Positions 1 through 12,290 of a stretch of DNA of 64,000 bases are shown in pieces (within the stretch, counting starts at the first letter, position 1; every line of letters begins with the position of its first letter). The DNA comes from Megaleporinus macrocephalus (Eukaryota; Chordata; Actinopteri; Characiformes; Anostomidae). The stretch is from positions 17,254,715 through 17,318,714 of the forward strand of contig CM038720.1 of assembly GCA_021613375.1 (NCBI GenBank), given 5' to 3'. The notes beneath the pieces were generated by a model. That model ran no database searches. It was not told the origin of the DNA and saw nothing but the letters and a program-made list of their open reading frames with translations. The translations under genes and the position numbers were made by a program.

Positions 1-881
1 AAATGTCCACCCGCCAGGTTATGACTTAAAGCTCAAGCACAGTTGGGTTATGCCGCAGGACAATGATTCAAAACACACAAGTAAGTTCACCTCTGAATCG
101 CTAAATATAAAAAAACAAAAAACAAAAAAACAAAGTTAAAAGTGACCTTGTCCTGACTTGCATTGCATTGAGATGCTGTGGCAAGATCTTAAATGGGCTG
201 CTTGAAAATCCTCTAATGTAGTCGAATCAATACAAACATTGTCTTTGCTACTACTTTACACTGCACAAAGTACAAAGTCTTCAAGCTATTTTAAAGGCTG
301 ATTCAGAAGCCATTCTAAATAAACCTGAGTTAAATTTAATAACTATTAACCTCAGTTAATTACCTCAGTTAACTACAGCTACATGTTTAAAGTCTGTCTT
401 AGTATGAGAGCACTGTCTTAATGCGTTGTTTCTTGTTTATTAATTTATATACGGGGAACATGGTAAATACACAGCAAAACTGTACTCTATGGTTTTAGAG
501 GTGTGAGTCACAGTGCAATCATGAATGAGTTCTTACAAAGTCCAAATCATCTTCACATGACCTATATATGGGGGAAAGAACGTACTAGAAAAGACTGCAC
601 CAAAAAGACAATAACTGATGCAGGCAACCCAAAGCCATAGTGATATCTGCTAGGTAAAAGCTAGAAAGGCAACAAAAAGTGCAATATGAGATACCACTAC
701 AGAGTTTCATTCACAGGACATATCAATGACAGTAAAGAGCAGCTAACATGACTTATCATCTTCCCTCATTACGGCCATGTTTACTCAACAAGAGAACGAG
801 CACACTGTCCCCTAATCTCTGTCCAATCCTGCTATGGTAATATATAAATACTACTGATATATCCTCAAGGTCTTTACTCAC

Positions 882-911
882 TCCACAGTGTCCTCCATGA
901 AGATCCCCTCC
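882..911 (-). pseudogene. rps6kb1: rps6kb1 exon relic (EGIFMEDT block)
   Basis: Read on the minus strand, a good acceptor (TTTCCTAG) is followed by a 30-nt block encoding EGIFMEDTV and a consensus donor GTGAGT. EGIFMEDT is the kinase-domain segment of p70 S6 kinase just after GELFMQLER. The block starts with one base completing a split codon and ends with two bases of the next. The exon that should encode GELFMQLER is not found in the 149 bp between this relic and the one at 1061-1175, and joining the two directly shifts the frame. No later kinase exons (for example an HRDLKPEN- or DFG-type motif) are visible down to base 1. A relic is more likely than a working exon. Confidence 0.6.
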
Positions 912-938
912 CTAGGAAATAAAACAAACCTGGTGTTA

Positions 939-1175
<237 letters not shown>

Positions 1176-1190
1176 TCAGCTTTAGGCTGC

Positions 1191-1227
1191 GTCCTTAGCA
1201 TTACAATTACAGTGTCCTTAGCATTAC
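1191..1227. repeat. short direct repeat beside the rps6kb1 relic
   Basis: The 15-mer GTCCTTAGCATTACA occurs twice (1191-1205 and 1213-1227), right where the polypyrimidine tract and branch site of the adjacent minus-strand exon should be. Confidence 0.85.
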
Positions 1228-1315
1228 ACATAGCCTTTCCAAAGAAAGAAAAATTTAACCGAAAAGGGAAAGTTTGTGAAATAATTGTAAGTTGTATTGA
1301 CAAAGCCAGCTACTA

Positions 1316-1450
1316 ATGCTAATAGTAGTTAGTAGTAATGCTAATAGTCGCTATATTGATGCTACAAGGTTGCTATGATGTTCTAGTTTTTTAGTAGGAC
1401 ATTTCTTGGTGGTTGCTGAAGTGTTGGTATGATGTTACTATGGTTTCACC
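1316..1450. repeat. low-complexity GCTA/TGCTA-rich stretch
   Basis: Repeated GCTAATAGT and TTGCTATGATG-like words, suggesting a decayed tandem or interspersed repeat. No coding signal is seen here or in 1450-2080. Confidence 0.4.
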
Positions 1451-2085
1451 TATTTAAGACTATACCAAATACGAGTTAACTAATTTAGGAAAGGAATTAA
1501 GGTTCAATTATGGGTTTGTTACAATGTTTTGAGCAATTTTGTACTCATTGCCGATTACATGGCTTTCTAGGGAGTCAGGCACATTAGCAGTCATGCTATA
1601 GAAATAACTTGGAACTGAAAATTCAGTTTGGGATAGAAATGTATGGAATTTTTACTGTACAACAACAGTTGAAAACAACGGTTGAGTTGACTGAAGTCTC
1701 AGACTCGTATGTAGGGGGCACTGCTGACCAATACCAGAGAGATAGGGAGAGAGAGATTGATTTGGCTACCGTGATGCCAAAGCCCGATTTCACTGCTTTA
1801 TCATCAATTGTGAAAGAAAAGTAGTAAGACAGCAGGTCCACTGCTTAACACTACAAACATAGCCATTTCTGAAACTCTGCTCTCCAGGAAACGAGAAAAC
1901 ACTTTCCAGACCAGACACAAATTAAACGAACGCAGTTTACTACGCTGACAATAGGAAATTATGGGGTGGATAATAGAAACTTTCCATGTCTACCACCCTG
2001 TCATGGGAAAGTTACAGGACAGGAACCTGCAGCATCTCGTGATATTCCTCACCACAACGAGTTGTTTATTGTGCCTTATTTATTT

Positions 2086-2087
<2 letters not shown>

Positions 2088-2119
<32 letters not shown>

Positions 2120-2142
2120 TGTGTGTGTGTGTGTGTGTGTGT
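2088..2142. repeat. (TG)n microsatellite
   Basis: About 55 bp of TG dinucleotides with one interruption (GTCTGT). It lies in the former intron between the rps6kb1 relics. Confidence 0.97.
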
Positions 2143-2484
2143 GGTCTGACTTATAACGCCGATGAAGCAAACGTCAAAGAACAGACCAAGTCAAAGCTGC
2201 TGCACTGTTCTATATATTCCTTAATTTGAGACAGACAAATAATTTCTCCTCTGAACATGAAAGTCATGTACAATAAAGCAGAAAAAGGCATCCGTTTTTG
2301 TTTCTCGAACAAAAAATATTGCGTCTATCAAACCTAGTGTTTTCTGCGGGTCGTTAATGCTAACGTTACACCCACAAAGGTGCCCGTTTATAATACACTC
2401 GTACATATTTTGGGTCTTTACAGTCCTGTGACACACTGTGACGGCTAGAAATAAATGGTAAACAAAGAAGTGCTGTTCGCCAGA

Positions 2485-2487
<3 letters not shown>

Positions 2488-2545
<58 letters not shown>
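2488..2545. repeat. (TG)n microsatellite
   Basis: 58 bp of uninterrupted TG dinucleotide, about 350 bp from the previous TG array. Confidence 0.97.
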
Positions 2546-2546
<1 letters not shown>

Positions 2547-2639
2547 TTTCTAACCGGTTAAAGAACTTGCAGCTGTCCGTAATTACATCATTTTAATGTA
2601 TGCGTTTATGCTGTTGGAATAGACAATCATCAGCAAATA

Positions 2640-3110
2640 TGCAATTTTTCACTTTAACCTGAGCGAATGCGCCATTCCACTGCGATGCCGGACAGCGTTT
2701 GTAATTAGCCCTCACTTACCCCGTCCTCGAGCTCGTCTTTAGATACTGCCTTCGCTGGCTGATCTAGGTCAACATTTAACGCACCAGCATGTCCCGCTCA
2801 TTCCCGGCACCGAGGTGTTAAAAATTCCAGCGTCAGCGAGAGAAACGCATGCGTTTGCACACACATCAGATTTAACTTTAACAAATGACCAAAATATATT
2901 CACTAAAATTCAAAGCGTTCGCTATGTGAAATAAAAAAAAAAACAGGCAATAGAATGAGGGTGTCACGCACGCTACCGCAGTAACGGTAATTCGCCAGAC
3001 GATGGCACTCTATGGCCTTGCTTTGCTCCGTCTCTCGTCGAGCCGTTGTCATTCTGTGGCTGCAGGAGGCGCTGTTTCACAACTCACACTACGTAAGCTT
3101 TTGTTTGTCT
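2640..3110. promoter_or_regulatory. CpG-containing promoter-like region upstream of the rps6kb1 relic
   Basis: This stretch has many more CpGs than its surroundings (for example CACGCACGCTACCGCAGTAA near 2970 and CTCGTCGAGCCG near 3035) and flanks the first-exon relic. In tetrapods rps6kb1 and tubd1 share a head-to-head promoter. A promoter role here is inferred from position and base composition only. Confidence 0.4.
2720..2790 (-). pseudogene. rps6kb1: rps6kb1 first coding exon relic
   Basis: On the minus strand the block encodes DLDQPAKAVSKDELEDG and ends at donor GTAAGTGAG. It matches the N-terminal acidic region of p70 S6 kinase (DLDQPEDAGSEDELEEG). In the family this is preceded by Met-Ala-Gly. 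Here an ATG is at 2788-2790, but it is out of frame with DLDQP by one base and reads into a TAA after four codons. In the DLDQP frame a TGA lies five codons upstream of the Gly-Ala pair with no ATG between. This is either a one-base deletion (a lesion, or an assembly error) or an unusual start. Exons for the Gly-rich loop segment (ELLRVLGKGGYGKVF) were sought at 1180-2715 and not found. Confidence 0.65.
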
Positions 3111-3399
3111 TTCTAGCAGCCTGAAAAACGCGTGTATACACATTTTAGTTGTTTGTTCATTATAGACTTGTACTTGGGACATGGACGTTTCATTACAAAT
3201 CTTCTGCATATATATAGGTCATGTGAGGGTGATATGACAGTGTATGCCAGACGATATCACTATTTTACCTTAAAATTAAACACCAGTTATAACCAATGTT
3301 ATAACAAATTAATACACTCAATAAGAGCACCATGTAATAGTTGGGTTAATACTCCAACTATTGCCTCATGGTAGGCGTGCACCCTTAAATATTGTTAAC

Positions 3400-3950
3400 T
3401 TTTTTAACTTTCTAAAGTTTGTAACTGTACTCTGTGGTGCTTTATTCTGCCAGACAGTGGGTGGTTTGTTTGGGTTTGCTGTCTGCAATGTGTGGTTGAA
3501 GGTGACCTGCCTGCTATAGCTGCCATTTAGTAGCTCTGTTGGTGGTCCTCTCCTACTGCTGTGTTCAATAAAAGAGCATTTGCTTAACGTGTTATGTATT
3601 CCATGACGCCACACTGGTGTAACGGGTTGGGGAGCACTGTCTTAGTGGATGAGTGAGGAGCATGCTACCACAAACTCAAGAACGGTTGACGAGAGAGGCG
3701 TAGTTGGTGAAAATCTACAACAGTTCTGTGCAGCTCTAGGGGGAGGACAGCCCTGTGAGGCTTCATGGCAGAGCCAGCATGGGTAGGCCCAAGCACAGAG
3801 CTGGGGCTCATCAACGAAGCTGGCACAGCTAGCCCACCCCATCACCCAGCGCAAGAAGTGTGTTGTGGGAAGGCACGGTGACAGTGTAGGCTTCATTGAA
3901 GGCTTCAGCACTGGAGGGTCACAATGAGCCGTGGGGCAGTTGGTAAGCTT
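3400..3950. repeat. possible decayed LTR or retroelement fragment
   Basis: A relatively GC-rich island in AT-rich DNA. It contains TTCAATAAAAGAGC (poly(A)-signal-like, near 3565) and GGTGTAACGGGTTGGGG near 3616. No protein domain could be recognised in any frame, so the assignment is tentative. Confidence 0.25.
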
Positions 3951-4835
3951 GTGTTGTAATGCAGTGCCATATCCTGTATACTGAAGTAGCCTAGTATCAG
4001 CATTTTATGTCCTTGACAACTAAAGACAAAATAAATGACAAAAACCGTTAAGTATATTTTACCAACATTTGCTTTTTAAATGCTGGACTGAATGAATGAT
4101 GTTAAAAAAACAGAATGCTTTTGAAAAAAGTGCATCATAAAGTGCTTATTCATAAAAAAGAGTAAATAAATTTTTTTAGAGCACACCATCTGAATGAGCC
4201 TTTCTCTATGACTTGCTTTAATCTCCGACTGCTGAATGCTGAAAAAGGGATGGTATGTCACCTAAAAAGGTTTGATCTTTCATTTTTTGTGGGGGTGACC
4301 CTTCTGCGAGGGTTATCTATCCGTCATTTATGTTTACTGCCAAAATAAACTTCATAACTTGTGTGTCATGATAGAACTTGATATAGACAAATTTGTCATG
4401 ATTCTGTCATCTATCATGAAAATACAAATATATCACAGACACATTTACATGTATTATTCTAAATGTTATTGTTGTGTATATTAATCTGTTATGAAATGGT
4501 TTATTTTGCCTGGCATTTTATTTAATTAAGGTAAAATAGTGCTGTTGTCTAGTGTACACTCTATCAGATGTTCTTTACATGACGTTTGTGGAAAAAATGT
4601 AATAAAAACATTTATGTTACATTTATGCAATAAATAGACAACATACATTGTCAATTGGCACAAAAGCGTTAGTATAGTTTACATAGTCAGCAGTACAGTG
4701 CTCTTGCATATGAACAGAAATTGCAAAACAGCATCCACTATGATCAAACAACTTAACAATCATACAATTCGGTGTGACACTTAAAATATTACACTTGGTC
4801 ATTTATTGATGAAGTAAAATGATAAAATATTGCAT
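3951..4835. other. AT-rich intergenic DNA, nothing recognised
   Basis: AT-rich sequence with repeated TCATGA words around 4370-4430. No exon, RNA gene or identifiable transposon is seen. Confidence 0.5.
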
Positions 4836-4995
4836 ATCAGAAATCCATCCATCCGTCATTTCCGCTCGGGAGAGGTCCCCAGTCCATCACATGGCCAACA
4901 ACACTCACAACTACAGGCAATTTAGAGTGACCGATCAACCTAACATGCATGTGTTTGGACTGTGGGAGGAAACCCACTCAGACATGGAGTCAGAA
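4836..4995 (+). repeat. LINE-derived interspersed repeat fragment
   Basis: The order of phrases ATCCATCCATCCGTCATT, CCCCAGTCCATCAC, CAATTTAGAGTGACC and TTTGGACTGTGGGAGGAAAC is a familiar high-copy fish repeat, probably a non-LTR retrotransposon 3' region. The family name is uncertain. Confidence 0.55.
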
Positions 4996-7900
4996 GTACA
5001 GACAATTCTGAACTTACAAGCATACTTCTTTCTCCACTTGACCCTCATGTAACTGCTATCAAAAATTCACAAGACTTTGTAAGCATTATGGATGCCATAT
5101 GCCAATGTGTTTTGCGGGCATATCTGTTTTTTAGTCTTCATTGCCAGGTTGCATAAAACCCCTTAAGAAGTTTCCCTTTTCAGATTTGTTAAGGATGTTG
5201 CATAAAATGACCCAGACATTTCCTATAGGGACATTGCTGAGGGGTTTGCTACTGTGTGTACAAGTTTTACCATGAAATTCCATTTTATCTCTACTATTGC
5301 TAGCTAACTGAATTTTTAATAAACTTAATATTTTAAAAAATATTATTCATGTGGTTCCGCTTTTGCCTTCCTTTTGTAGGATAAAATCACTTCATGACTG
5401 GCTGTTTTGCATGTCAGTCAAACACATTCCTCTGAAGTAGACAGTGCTTAGCCAAGTATAACTACAAAGTTAATCAGTCTGTATAGCAGAGCAGAGAAAA
5501 GCTTTTTCACAGCTTCAAATAAAAACACTCTTTTAACAAAGACATGTTGGATTATTGTATGGATGTTAAAAACCTTTTGTTTTTTCCTGAAGCAAAAAAC
5601 ACCTGAAACTTTACTTCATGGCTGCCGTTGTGAAAACGAGGTTGGCTAACAAGCATCCAGTGTGAGTGTGTGATGTTATTGCAGAAAAAATATGTTTATC
5701 TAAGTTTGATATTTTTATGTACATTTTGTACATATATTTCCTTCAGCCGAAAGCCCTACTATATTAGACGTCTGACGTAGAAGGAGTCATGGAAATATGT
5801 AAAAATTTAAGGGTTTGTGCCAATTTTACTTTAAGAAACCTTAAAGTAATACCCTCTTTTTGTTCAATACCCTTAATCTCGGGGTAAATTTAAATGAAAA
5901 TTTAACTTGAGTTGATTATGCAACTGGCAACAGGCCTTTACTATCCAGCTTCAACAAAACTGAGCTGTGACATTAGCATCAGTAAATAATCTGGCTCAAA
6001 AACCACCCAAATACAAATTTTAGCTTTATGCTTTTAACCTTTATTTTATTACAAAGTGTTAAAAACAGCGACATGATTCTCATGTTAAAACACATTTAGA
6101 AGACCCTCCATTCACTGACCAAGGAATGTTCACCCACATCTGACCCCACCCCCAGTCTTTGGGATAAGAATGAAATATGGGGAGGAGATGAGGTGGTGGG
6201 GAGTGCGATACAGGAATGGAGTGAGAATGGGGGTGTATATATAGTAGAGCTAATCGTGGTCCAGCTCCCAAAATTAAGTTACATAGTAACTTCACTTTAC
6301 AGCTGATCACCAAAAAAACAGACATTCTCTGACTCTCCATGGCCTTCTGCTCGGAAGGGTCAGAAAAAACACTTGTGCTGTTCCAATATGCACTGACCTA
6401 GTGCACTTCAGTCTTTCACTGAAAATGTGTAATAGGCCCTGATCTTTTATATACACTCAATAATAAGCTACAGAAAGGATCATCATCAAAATCACTGCAT
6501 TTTGAGCTTTCAGACACTCCAAATGCACAATTTATAAGAAAGCATCTGCCCTGACACTTGTTTTTAAGACATATATAGGCAAAAATGTAAAGAATTTTGC
6601 AGACGCTTAGTAAATTTGAGATAAAAAATGAACCAAATTTAGAAGGATATCACATTTCTGTTAACATTTACATGTGTTGTCAAATAAGAGCTTTAAGAGC
6701 TTATAATTAGGAGCAAATTGTGCTTTTCCCCAAAATTTAGAATCTTCACAAAATTTTAAGATAGCTTCAATATTTTGGCACATGTACATCATTAGGTGGT
6801 ACTGTAACTGGTAAATGACTCTTTCTCAGCATTGAGGCATCCAATCTAGGTGAAATGCATGGATGACTTGATAGCTTAAAATTTATTGGAAATGCATGGA
6901 TGATTTGATAGCTTGCTTGTTTATTCGGTTAAAAAGAATATATTTGACTCTCATTAAATTAACAAATATTTTCAGTTCCCACCTGCATTAATGCAGTGAC
7001 ATACTGAAATATACCAGAGCTCATACAATGGCTGCTAAATTGGGCTGCTGTCATACCTAGATTACTCATTTCTGGATGTCTCCCATACAATTCATAGTAA
7101 ATAAACATTATAGGATGCTTACAGCATTAAATGATCAAAAAGAAAACTTTCCATAAACTGCCTGTAGCCCTAACAATATCCTAAATAAGGAAATATTAGC
7201 AAAACCAAAAAATCTAATAAAAAAGCTGGAAGACAGTTTATAGTATATATTACTACAGTATGTGAATTTACCAAACCTGTGTTCACACATACCTATTTAA
7301 GCCTTTGTAAAACAAAGCTCTTTTATTAGAACCAGCAGAAAATGCCACTTCACTGCAGGACAAACAACTATAAAAACTGTTGACAGTGACTACCACACAC
7401 TTTATTTAACAAACCCCACAGCCTGGCACACACAGTAAAACACATCAACACTTCTTAAACAGCAACTCTAACAACTCTCTCTAAAAACAGCACATTACCA
7501 ACAACAACAAACACATATGTGTAAACAACATAAAATGTGAGTGGAATCTGTAGCATCCATATGTATGTGTGAGGGGGAGTTGTATTCTGCTGGCAAAGAC
7601 ATCAGAAGAGAAAGAGCCATGCTTAGGTTCAAAGAACCAGATGGTATTGCCTGCTATTGGAACATTTTGTATAATCTTAGAGCTCATATCATGCTGACTG
7701 AATCCATCACACTGACAATACATTTGCCACCTTCCTATTAGCTGTGTAATCAACATTGCAACAGGAAGAGACAGAGCCAATAGTGAAAGACGATTTTGAA
7801 GCAGTATTTCACGGGCTGGGTTTTATCAGTCTGGAACAGGGGATTTAATGGCAGTCCTCACATGGGCACGGTATTACTTTTACAGACCCCTCTGGATGCT
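4996..7900. other. AT-rich intergenic DNA, nothing recognised
   Basis: Both strands were checked for tubd1 exons, expected here by synteny, and none were recognised. The short open frames (for example 7541-7741 and 6080-6340) show no family resemblance or splice context. Confidence 0.5.
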
Positions 7901-8900
7901 TAAGGATGACGCTGTAGAATGTTGTGCACTTGTGTCTTAAGCCTTGCCAACAACAAGTGGGTGTGCCTCAAACTGCACACTTCCGTTGTCTCCAGTGACT
8001 CCTTCTACAGAGGAAGTGGCTGTCCCCATTAGGGCATGGGCGTACCCATGCAGTGGACACACAAGCATCCTCCAAGAGACCCTGGCATTATCCATTGCCC
8101 AGCAGCCCACCCCCTTACTGACACAATATTTGGGCATGCCTCCAATGGATGGTCAAGGGCCATAAGGCTTTCAGTCAGTCTAGAGAAAAACTTGCTAAGC
8201 TTGTCAATCCTCTCATAGGTATGGTTCTGGATTCTCAGTTAATGACAGCAATGTTGTTGCCAAAGTGCTTAGCGGACATTTTGAACCTAGGGGTGCAGTT
8301 CTGCATCGGACACTTGGTAGCCACATAGTGCCCAGTCAGCTCTTGACCTGCACTACTGCACTTCTTCACTCACTCACTCATACAAGTGACTGTCTGGTCT
8401 TTGCTTTAGAGGACAGATCACCCTTCTTAAAAAGGGGGGCTGAATATGGCAATCTCACCCAGAGTGCCTCCAATTATGGGTGTGGCCTCTGGGCCCAATG
8501 GTCTGCAAGTGGGCTGTGACTGCTGTGAAAAATACAGTTGGGAATGCAAGACTGCATGCTAACCGATGAAATCTGCTCTCTAACTGGTATGAGGGGTATC
8601 GTCTACACAGTGTGACCTTCCTTTGTTGTTAAAAGTTTTCTAGCGACTCTTGGATGAAGGTTAATCGCCATCCACCATCAAAGTGTATGTGGCCACTTTC
8701 CCAAAACGTGACTTTAAGTATGGGCTTGGCTGCGTCAATTCTGTCAGCCATTCAGCTGCGTGAACAGGGTTGCACAGGTATCCATAGACTCTGGCGGTCA
8801 GGAGGCATGAAATAGAATGTTAATTATAAATGAGACTGTGATTCTATGAATGCTAGACCACCAGAGCCACTTGTCACTCGGACGCTGCATGGTACATGAG
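7900..8900. repeat. unassigned GC-richer block, possible decayed retroelement
   Basis: Higher GC than its flanks with several open stretches in different plus frames (7944-8165, 8265-8519), a pattern like a dead coding element. An imperfect inverted repeat of about 30 bp lies at roughly 8788-8875 (CTCTGGCGGTC near 8789, GACCACCAGAG near 8860). No catalytic motif was recognised. Confidence 0.3.
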
Positions 8901-10037
8901 AAGTTTCATGAGGACACACTATGTGTGTTGATGCTCTTTATAGTGCAGGATATGTCACATGTGATTTTATTGCACATATAAGAGACATTTAGTCTCATTG
9001 GCTTAAGAAACTGGAACAGAAGGACATTTCGGTAAAACAATAACCCCAGTCAAAATGACTGGCTTCTAAAGAAGAGGCTTGCAATGTCTAGCCAAATTTA
9101 TGGAAGATTTTGAAATTGCAAGTCCAACAAATGAACCCTATTATCCCCACTAGTACAAGTAGGTTAGAATCCAAAATACCATTCAGCTCAAACACTGCCA
9201 GAACAAGAGCCAGTACTAATACCTAGAAAGAAACAAATAAGCATATGTGCATTACCTAGCAATACCTGACCAGTGCTCATACCTAGTAAGAAAATAAAAA
9301 GTTAGGTGCATTGAAATACAATGAATTTTAATGAATACTTAGTTTTTGCTTAAGTGGTACACAGTGATATTTCTTTAGTCTGTGTTTAAAGATTACAACA
9401 GTGTCGACTGCTCAGACACTTGGATGAATAAAACTTGATGGTAATAGATTTACTGTCACAATGGAGCATTCAAATCCTCAACTTTACAGGAGCGACCAAA
9501 ATCATACTTTACTTTTAATGTAAGTGGAACCAGATTTTTTTTCCACATGGCAGCTGTTGTGTTCAAATGATGTAGAAATCTGAAAACTGACAAAAATGGA
9601 AATACATGATACATGTAAGATACCATTTGACAGCGACAATATATAAAAGAAGGAAAAATGGTAAGGATAGGTAGAATATTTTGATATCCTAAATCAGCTT
9701 ATTAGAAAATACTACTAGCATTAAAAGTGAGAAATTGTCTTGTTGTAGGCTACATAGTGGGACTAGAACTGCCTAGGGGATGTGTGAGTGCATGTGTGGA
9801 CAGAGCAGATGAGGGAGATAGAGACATGAGCTGGGCACCAAATGACCTGTTATATGAACTGCTGATATGGGGCGGTGGCTGGTAACAGCTTGAAAGTAAA
9901 TCACTGTGTCTTGTGTGAAAGCTGCGTCCTTTAATAGCCATGAATGTTACAATTTGGCAGCCTAAATGACCTTATCAGGCGGTTAGTATTAATATTAAGT
10001 TGCGTCAGATTCGGGGTATGCAACATTAAAAACACAC
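8901..10037. other. intergenic DNA left of the Gypsy insertion
   Basis: AT-rich, no gene seen. The sequence immediately before the LTR is AAAAACACAC. Confidence 0.5.
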
Positions 10038-10627
10038 TGTCACAACTATGGTTCCTTCCAGCACTTCTGATCTTCCTGACTCCAATTCCCAGAGTGCAAC
10101 TCCCGATGACATCACACCCACATGTTCACAATACACCAATCACACATCACTTCCTCGTTCTGCCTCCCCAGAGTATTGAACACACACACCTGATACTCAT
10201 TAGACACACACTATGTAAACATCACACACACTCTCTCTCATTGTGAAGTTTTGCCAAACCCAATTTGCAATCCTGAGCGTTCTTTCTTTGTCTTCCTATT
10301 TCGATCTCTGGTTCTGACTTCCCTTGATTCTGACTCTCTCTCTTGTTTATCCCTACTGGTTCTGTTTGCTTGTGTTTCTTGACCTTCCTGGCTCTGACTA
10401 CTCTTCTGTTCTCTTGACTCCTCTCTTGCCTATTCCTCATGTTTAGTTTGCCTGGCTTACAGATCTTTCGGTTTCAACCTTTGCCTGTATCCTGGACTAC
10501 GATCTTGCATTGCCCCTGTGTTCTGTTTGTTCGCCTGTTGCTGTTTTATTTGATTGCTAATTTTGTTATTAAATCTAATCTGACTTTTAGCTCTGCGTGC
10601 ATCGTGCCAAGTTCTTTGTTTTTGACA
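10038..10627 (+). repeat. 5' LTR of the Gypsy element
   Basis: 590 bp beginning TGTCACAACTATGG and ending TTTTTGACA. It differs from the 3' LTR by about ten substitutions, counted by eye, and by one extra 12-bp unit (GACTCCTCTCTT, near 10416). The exact ends are uncertain by a few bases because AC before and GAAAA after are shared by both copies. Confidence 0.93.
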
Positions 10628-10648
10628 GAAAACTTCGCCGCTTTTACG

Positions 10649-11683
10649 ATGGCAGAGCTAAAGGATCTACTGCAAGCCGTGAGTAGTCAAGGCCAACTTC
10701 TTGGCCAACATAATCAATTGTTTGACTTTCTCACTTGTTCTGTTGGCAATCTTTCAAAACAACAAACCGATCAGCACACTCAACTATTGCAGATATCTGC
10801 TAATCTACGCAATATTTCTGCACAGATAGCTCTCTTTAATGTCTCGTCTGCTCCAGAGCCTGAACCAATCACTGCTCCTTCCTCTGTGGTTGGTTCATTC
10901 CCTGTAAGCAAGCCAGATAAATTTGATGGAGCTCCAGATCAATGTCGAGGTTTCCTCCTTCAATGCTATATATATTTTTCAAACTCTCCACCTACTTCTG
11001 ATAAGTCTCGTATCTCTTTTGTTATTTCTCAGCTCACTAGTAAAGCTCTGGACTGGGCTACTGCAGTCTGGCCCACATATGAACATGGGACGTATGAACA
11101 TTTTATTCAAGAATTCAAGTCAGTGTTTGATCACCCTAATGAGGGCCGATCATCTGGGGAATTACTGGTTCAACTACGTCAAGGAGATCGTTCTGTGGCG
11201 GATTATGCTTTGGAATTCCGCACATTGGCTGCTGGCAGGGGATGGAACGAGCCTGCTCAAATTATTGTTTTTCTTAATGGTCTCAATCAGGACATTCTCA
11301 AGGAGCTAGCCTGCCGTGAGGAAGGTCTTTCATTGGAAGGTCTTATTTCTCTCGCCATTTGGCTGGAACAGCTCAAGCATGGAGCAGTGTCAAATCAACA
11401 CCGATCAACAGTATCCCGTCACATTCATTCCCAGCAAGCCTTCACACCAGATTTACATCGTTCCCCAGCTTCCAGATTCCACATCGACCACAATACAGAG
11501 GAGCCAATGCAAGTCAAGTCACCACATCTGTCTCCGGAGGAGAGGAATCGCCGGCTTCACAGAGGTCTTTGTTTGTACTGTGGAGGTTCTGGACATGTTA
11601 TACAAGACAACTTCGTCCTCCACGGCCTCTTGTGCCCGTGGCTCTTAAGCAAGTGGAATCCATACCACAAACCATCAGGGTGA
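10649..11683 (+). pseudogene. gag: Gypsy gag, frameshifted at the zinc knuckle
   Basis: Starts at ATG 10649 with MAELKDLLQAVSSQGQL and has the Gypsy capsid-like core (PDKFDGAPDQCRGFLLQC, then a WATAVWP stretch and FVISQL). A zinc knuckle begins CLYCGGSGHVIQD near residues 310-323, but the final Cys of the CX2CX4HX4C pattern is replaced by Asn. The family-typical RPP/RPL sequence that follows is in the +1 frame, so a frameshift lies near 11605. The reading frame extends upstream into the LTR, but ATG 10649, just after the LTR, fits the expected gag start. Confidence 0.85.
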
Positions 11684-11740
11684 GTAATTCCACTGCTCAT
11701 ATGGTCACGAAGTCTTTACTCATACCTGTCACCCTCCGTT

Positions 11741-12290
11741 ATGAAGGATCTACCTATCTTATGTATTTCCCGCATGATTGATTCTGGAGCCGAGGGAAAC
11801 TTTATTCTAGCACGTGTGACTAAGCAGCTTAAAATACCCATCATCCCACTTACTAAAACCATGAAACTGTCTGCTGTGGACGGAGATCCCGTTGGCCAAG
11901 GGATCGTCTCACAGAATACTGTTCCTATCTCCATGGACGTTAGTGCTCTTCACTCAGAAGAGATTAGTTTCTTTGTGTTAGACTCTTCCGAGTTTGCTAT
12001 AATTCTTGGTCTACCTTGGTTAAAGACTCATGATCCTGTTATTTCTTGGTCAAAACGGGAGATTGTTGCTTGGTCTAATAATTGTTTTAATAACTGTCTT
12101 ATGCCTTCTCTGTCGTCTGTCTCTTCTACCTCCATTGAGAGTCCAGAGAATCATGCTCCTGTTTGTATTCCTCCTGAGTACTCTAATTATTCAAAGGTTT
12201 TCAAAAGAAACAATGCTAACAAATTGCCCATTCATAGACCATATGATTGTTCGATAGAGTTAATTGAAAATCAAATACAAGTCACGTGTA
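11741..12290 (+). pseudogene. pro: Gypsy aspartic protease region
   Basis: Encodes MIDSGAEGNFI, the retroviral-type aspartic protease active site (D-S-G), followed by ILGLPWLKTHDPVISW, the conserved C-terminal part of the Gypsy protease domain. Upstream linker sequence (LLIPVTLRYEGSTYL) is in a different frame, so a frameshift lies near 11770. A second shift near 12270 separates this frame from the reverse transcriptase. The ATG at 11741 is probably not a real start, since in the family this region is made as part of a polyprotein. Confidence 0.85.
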
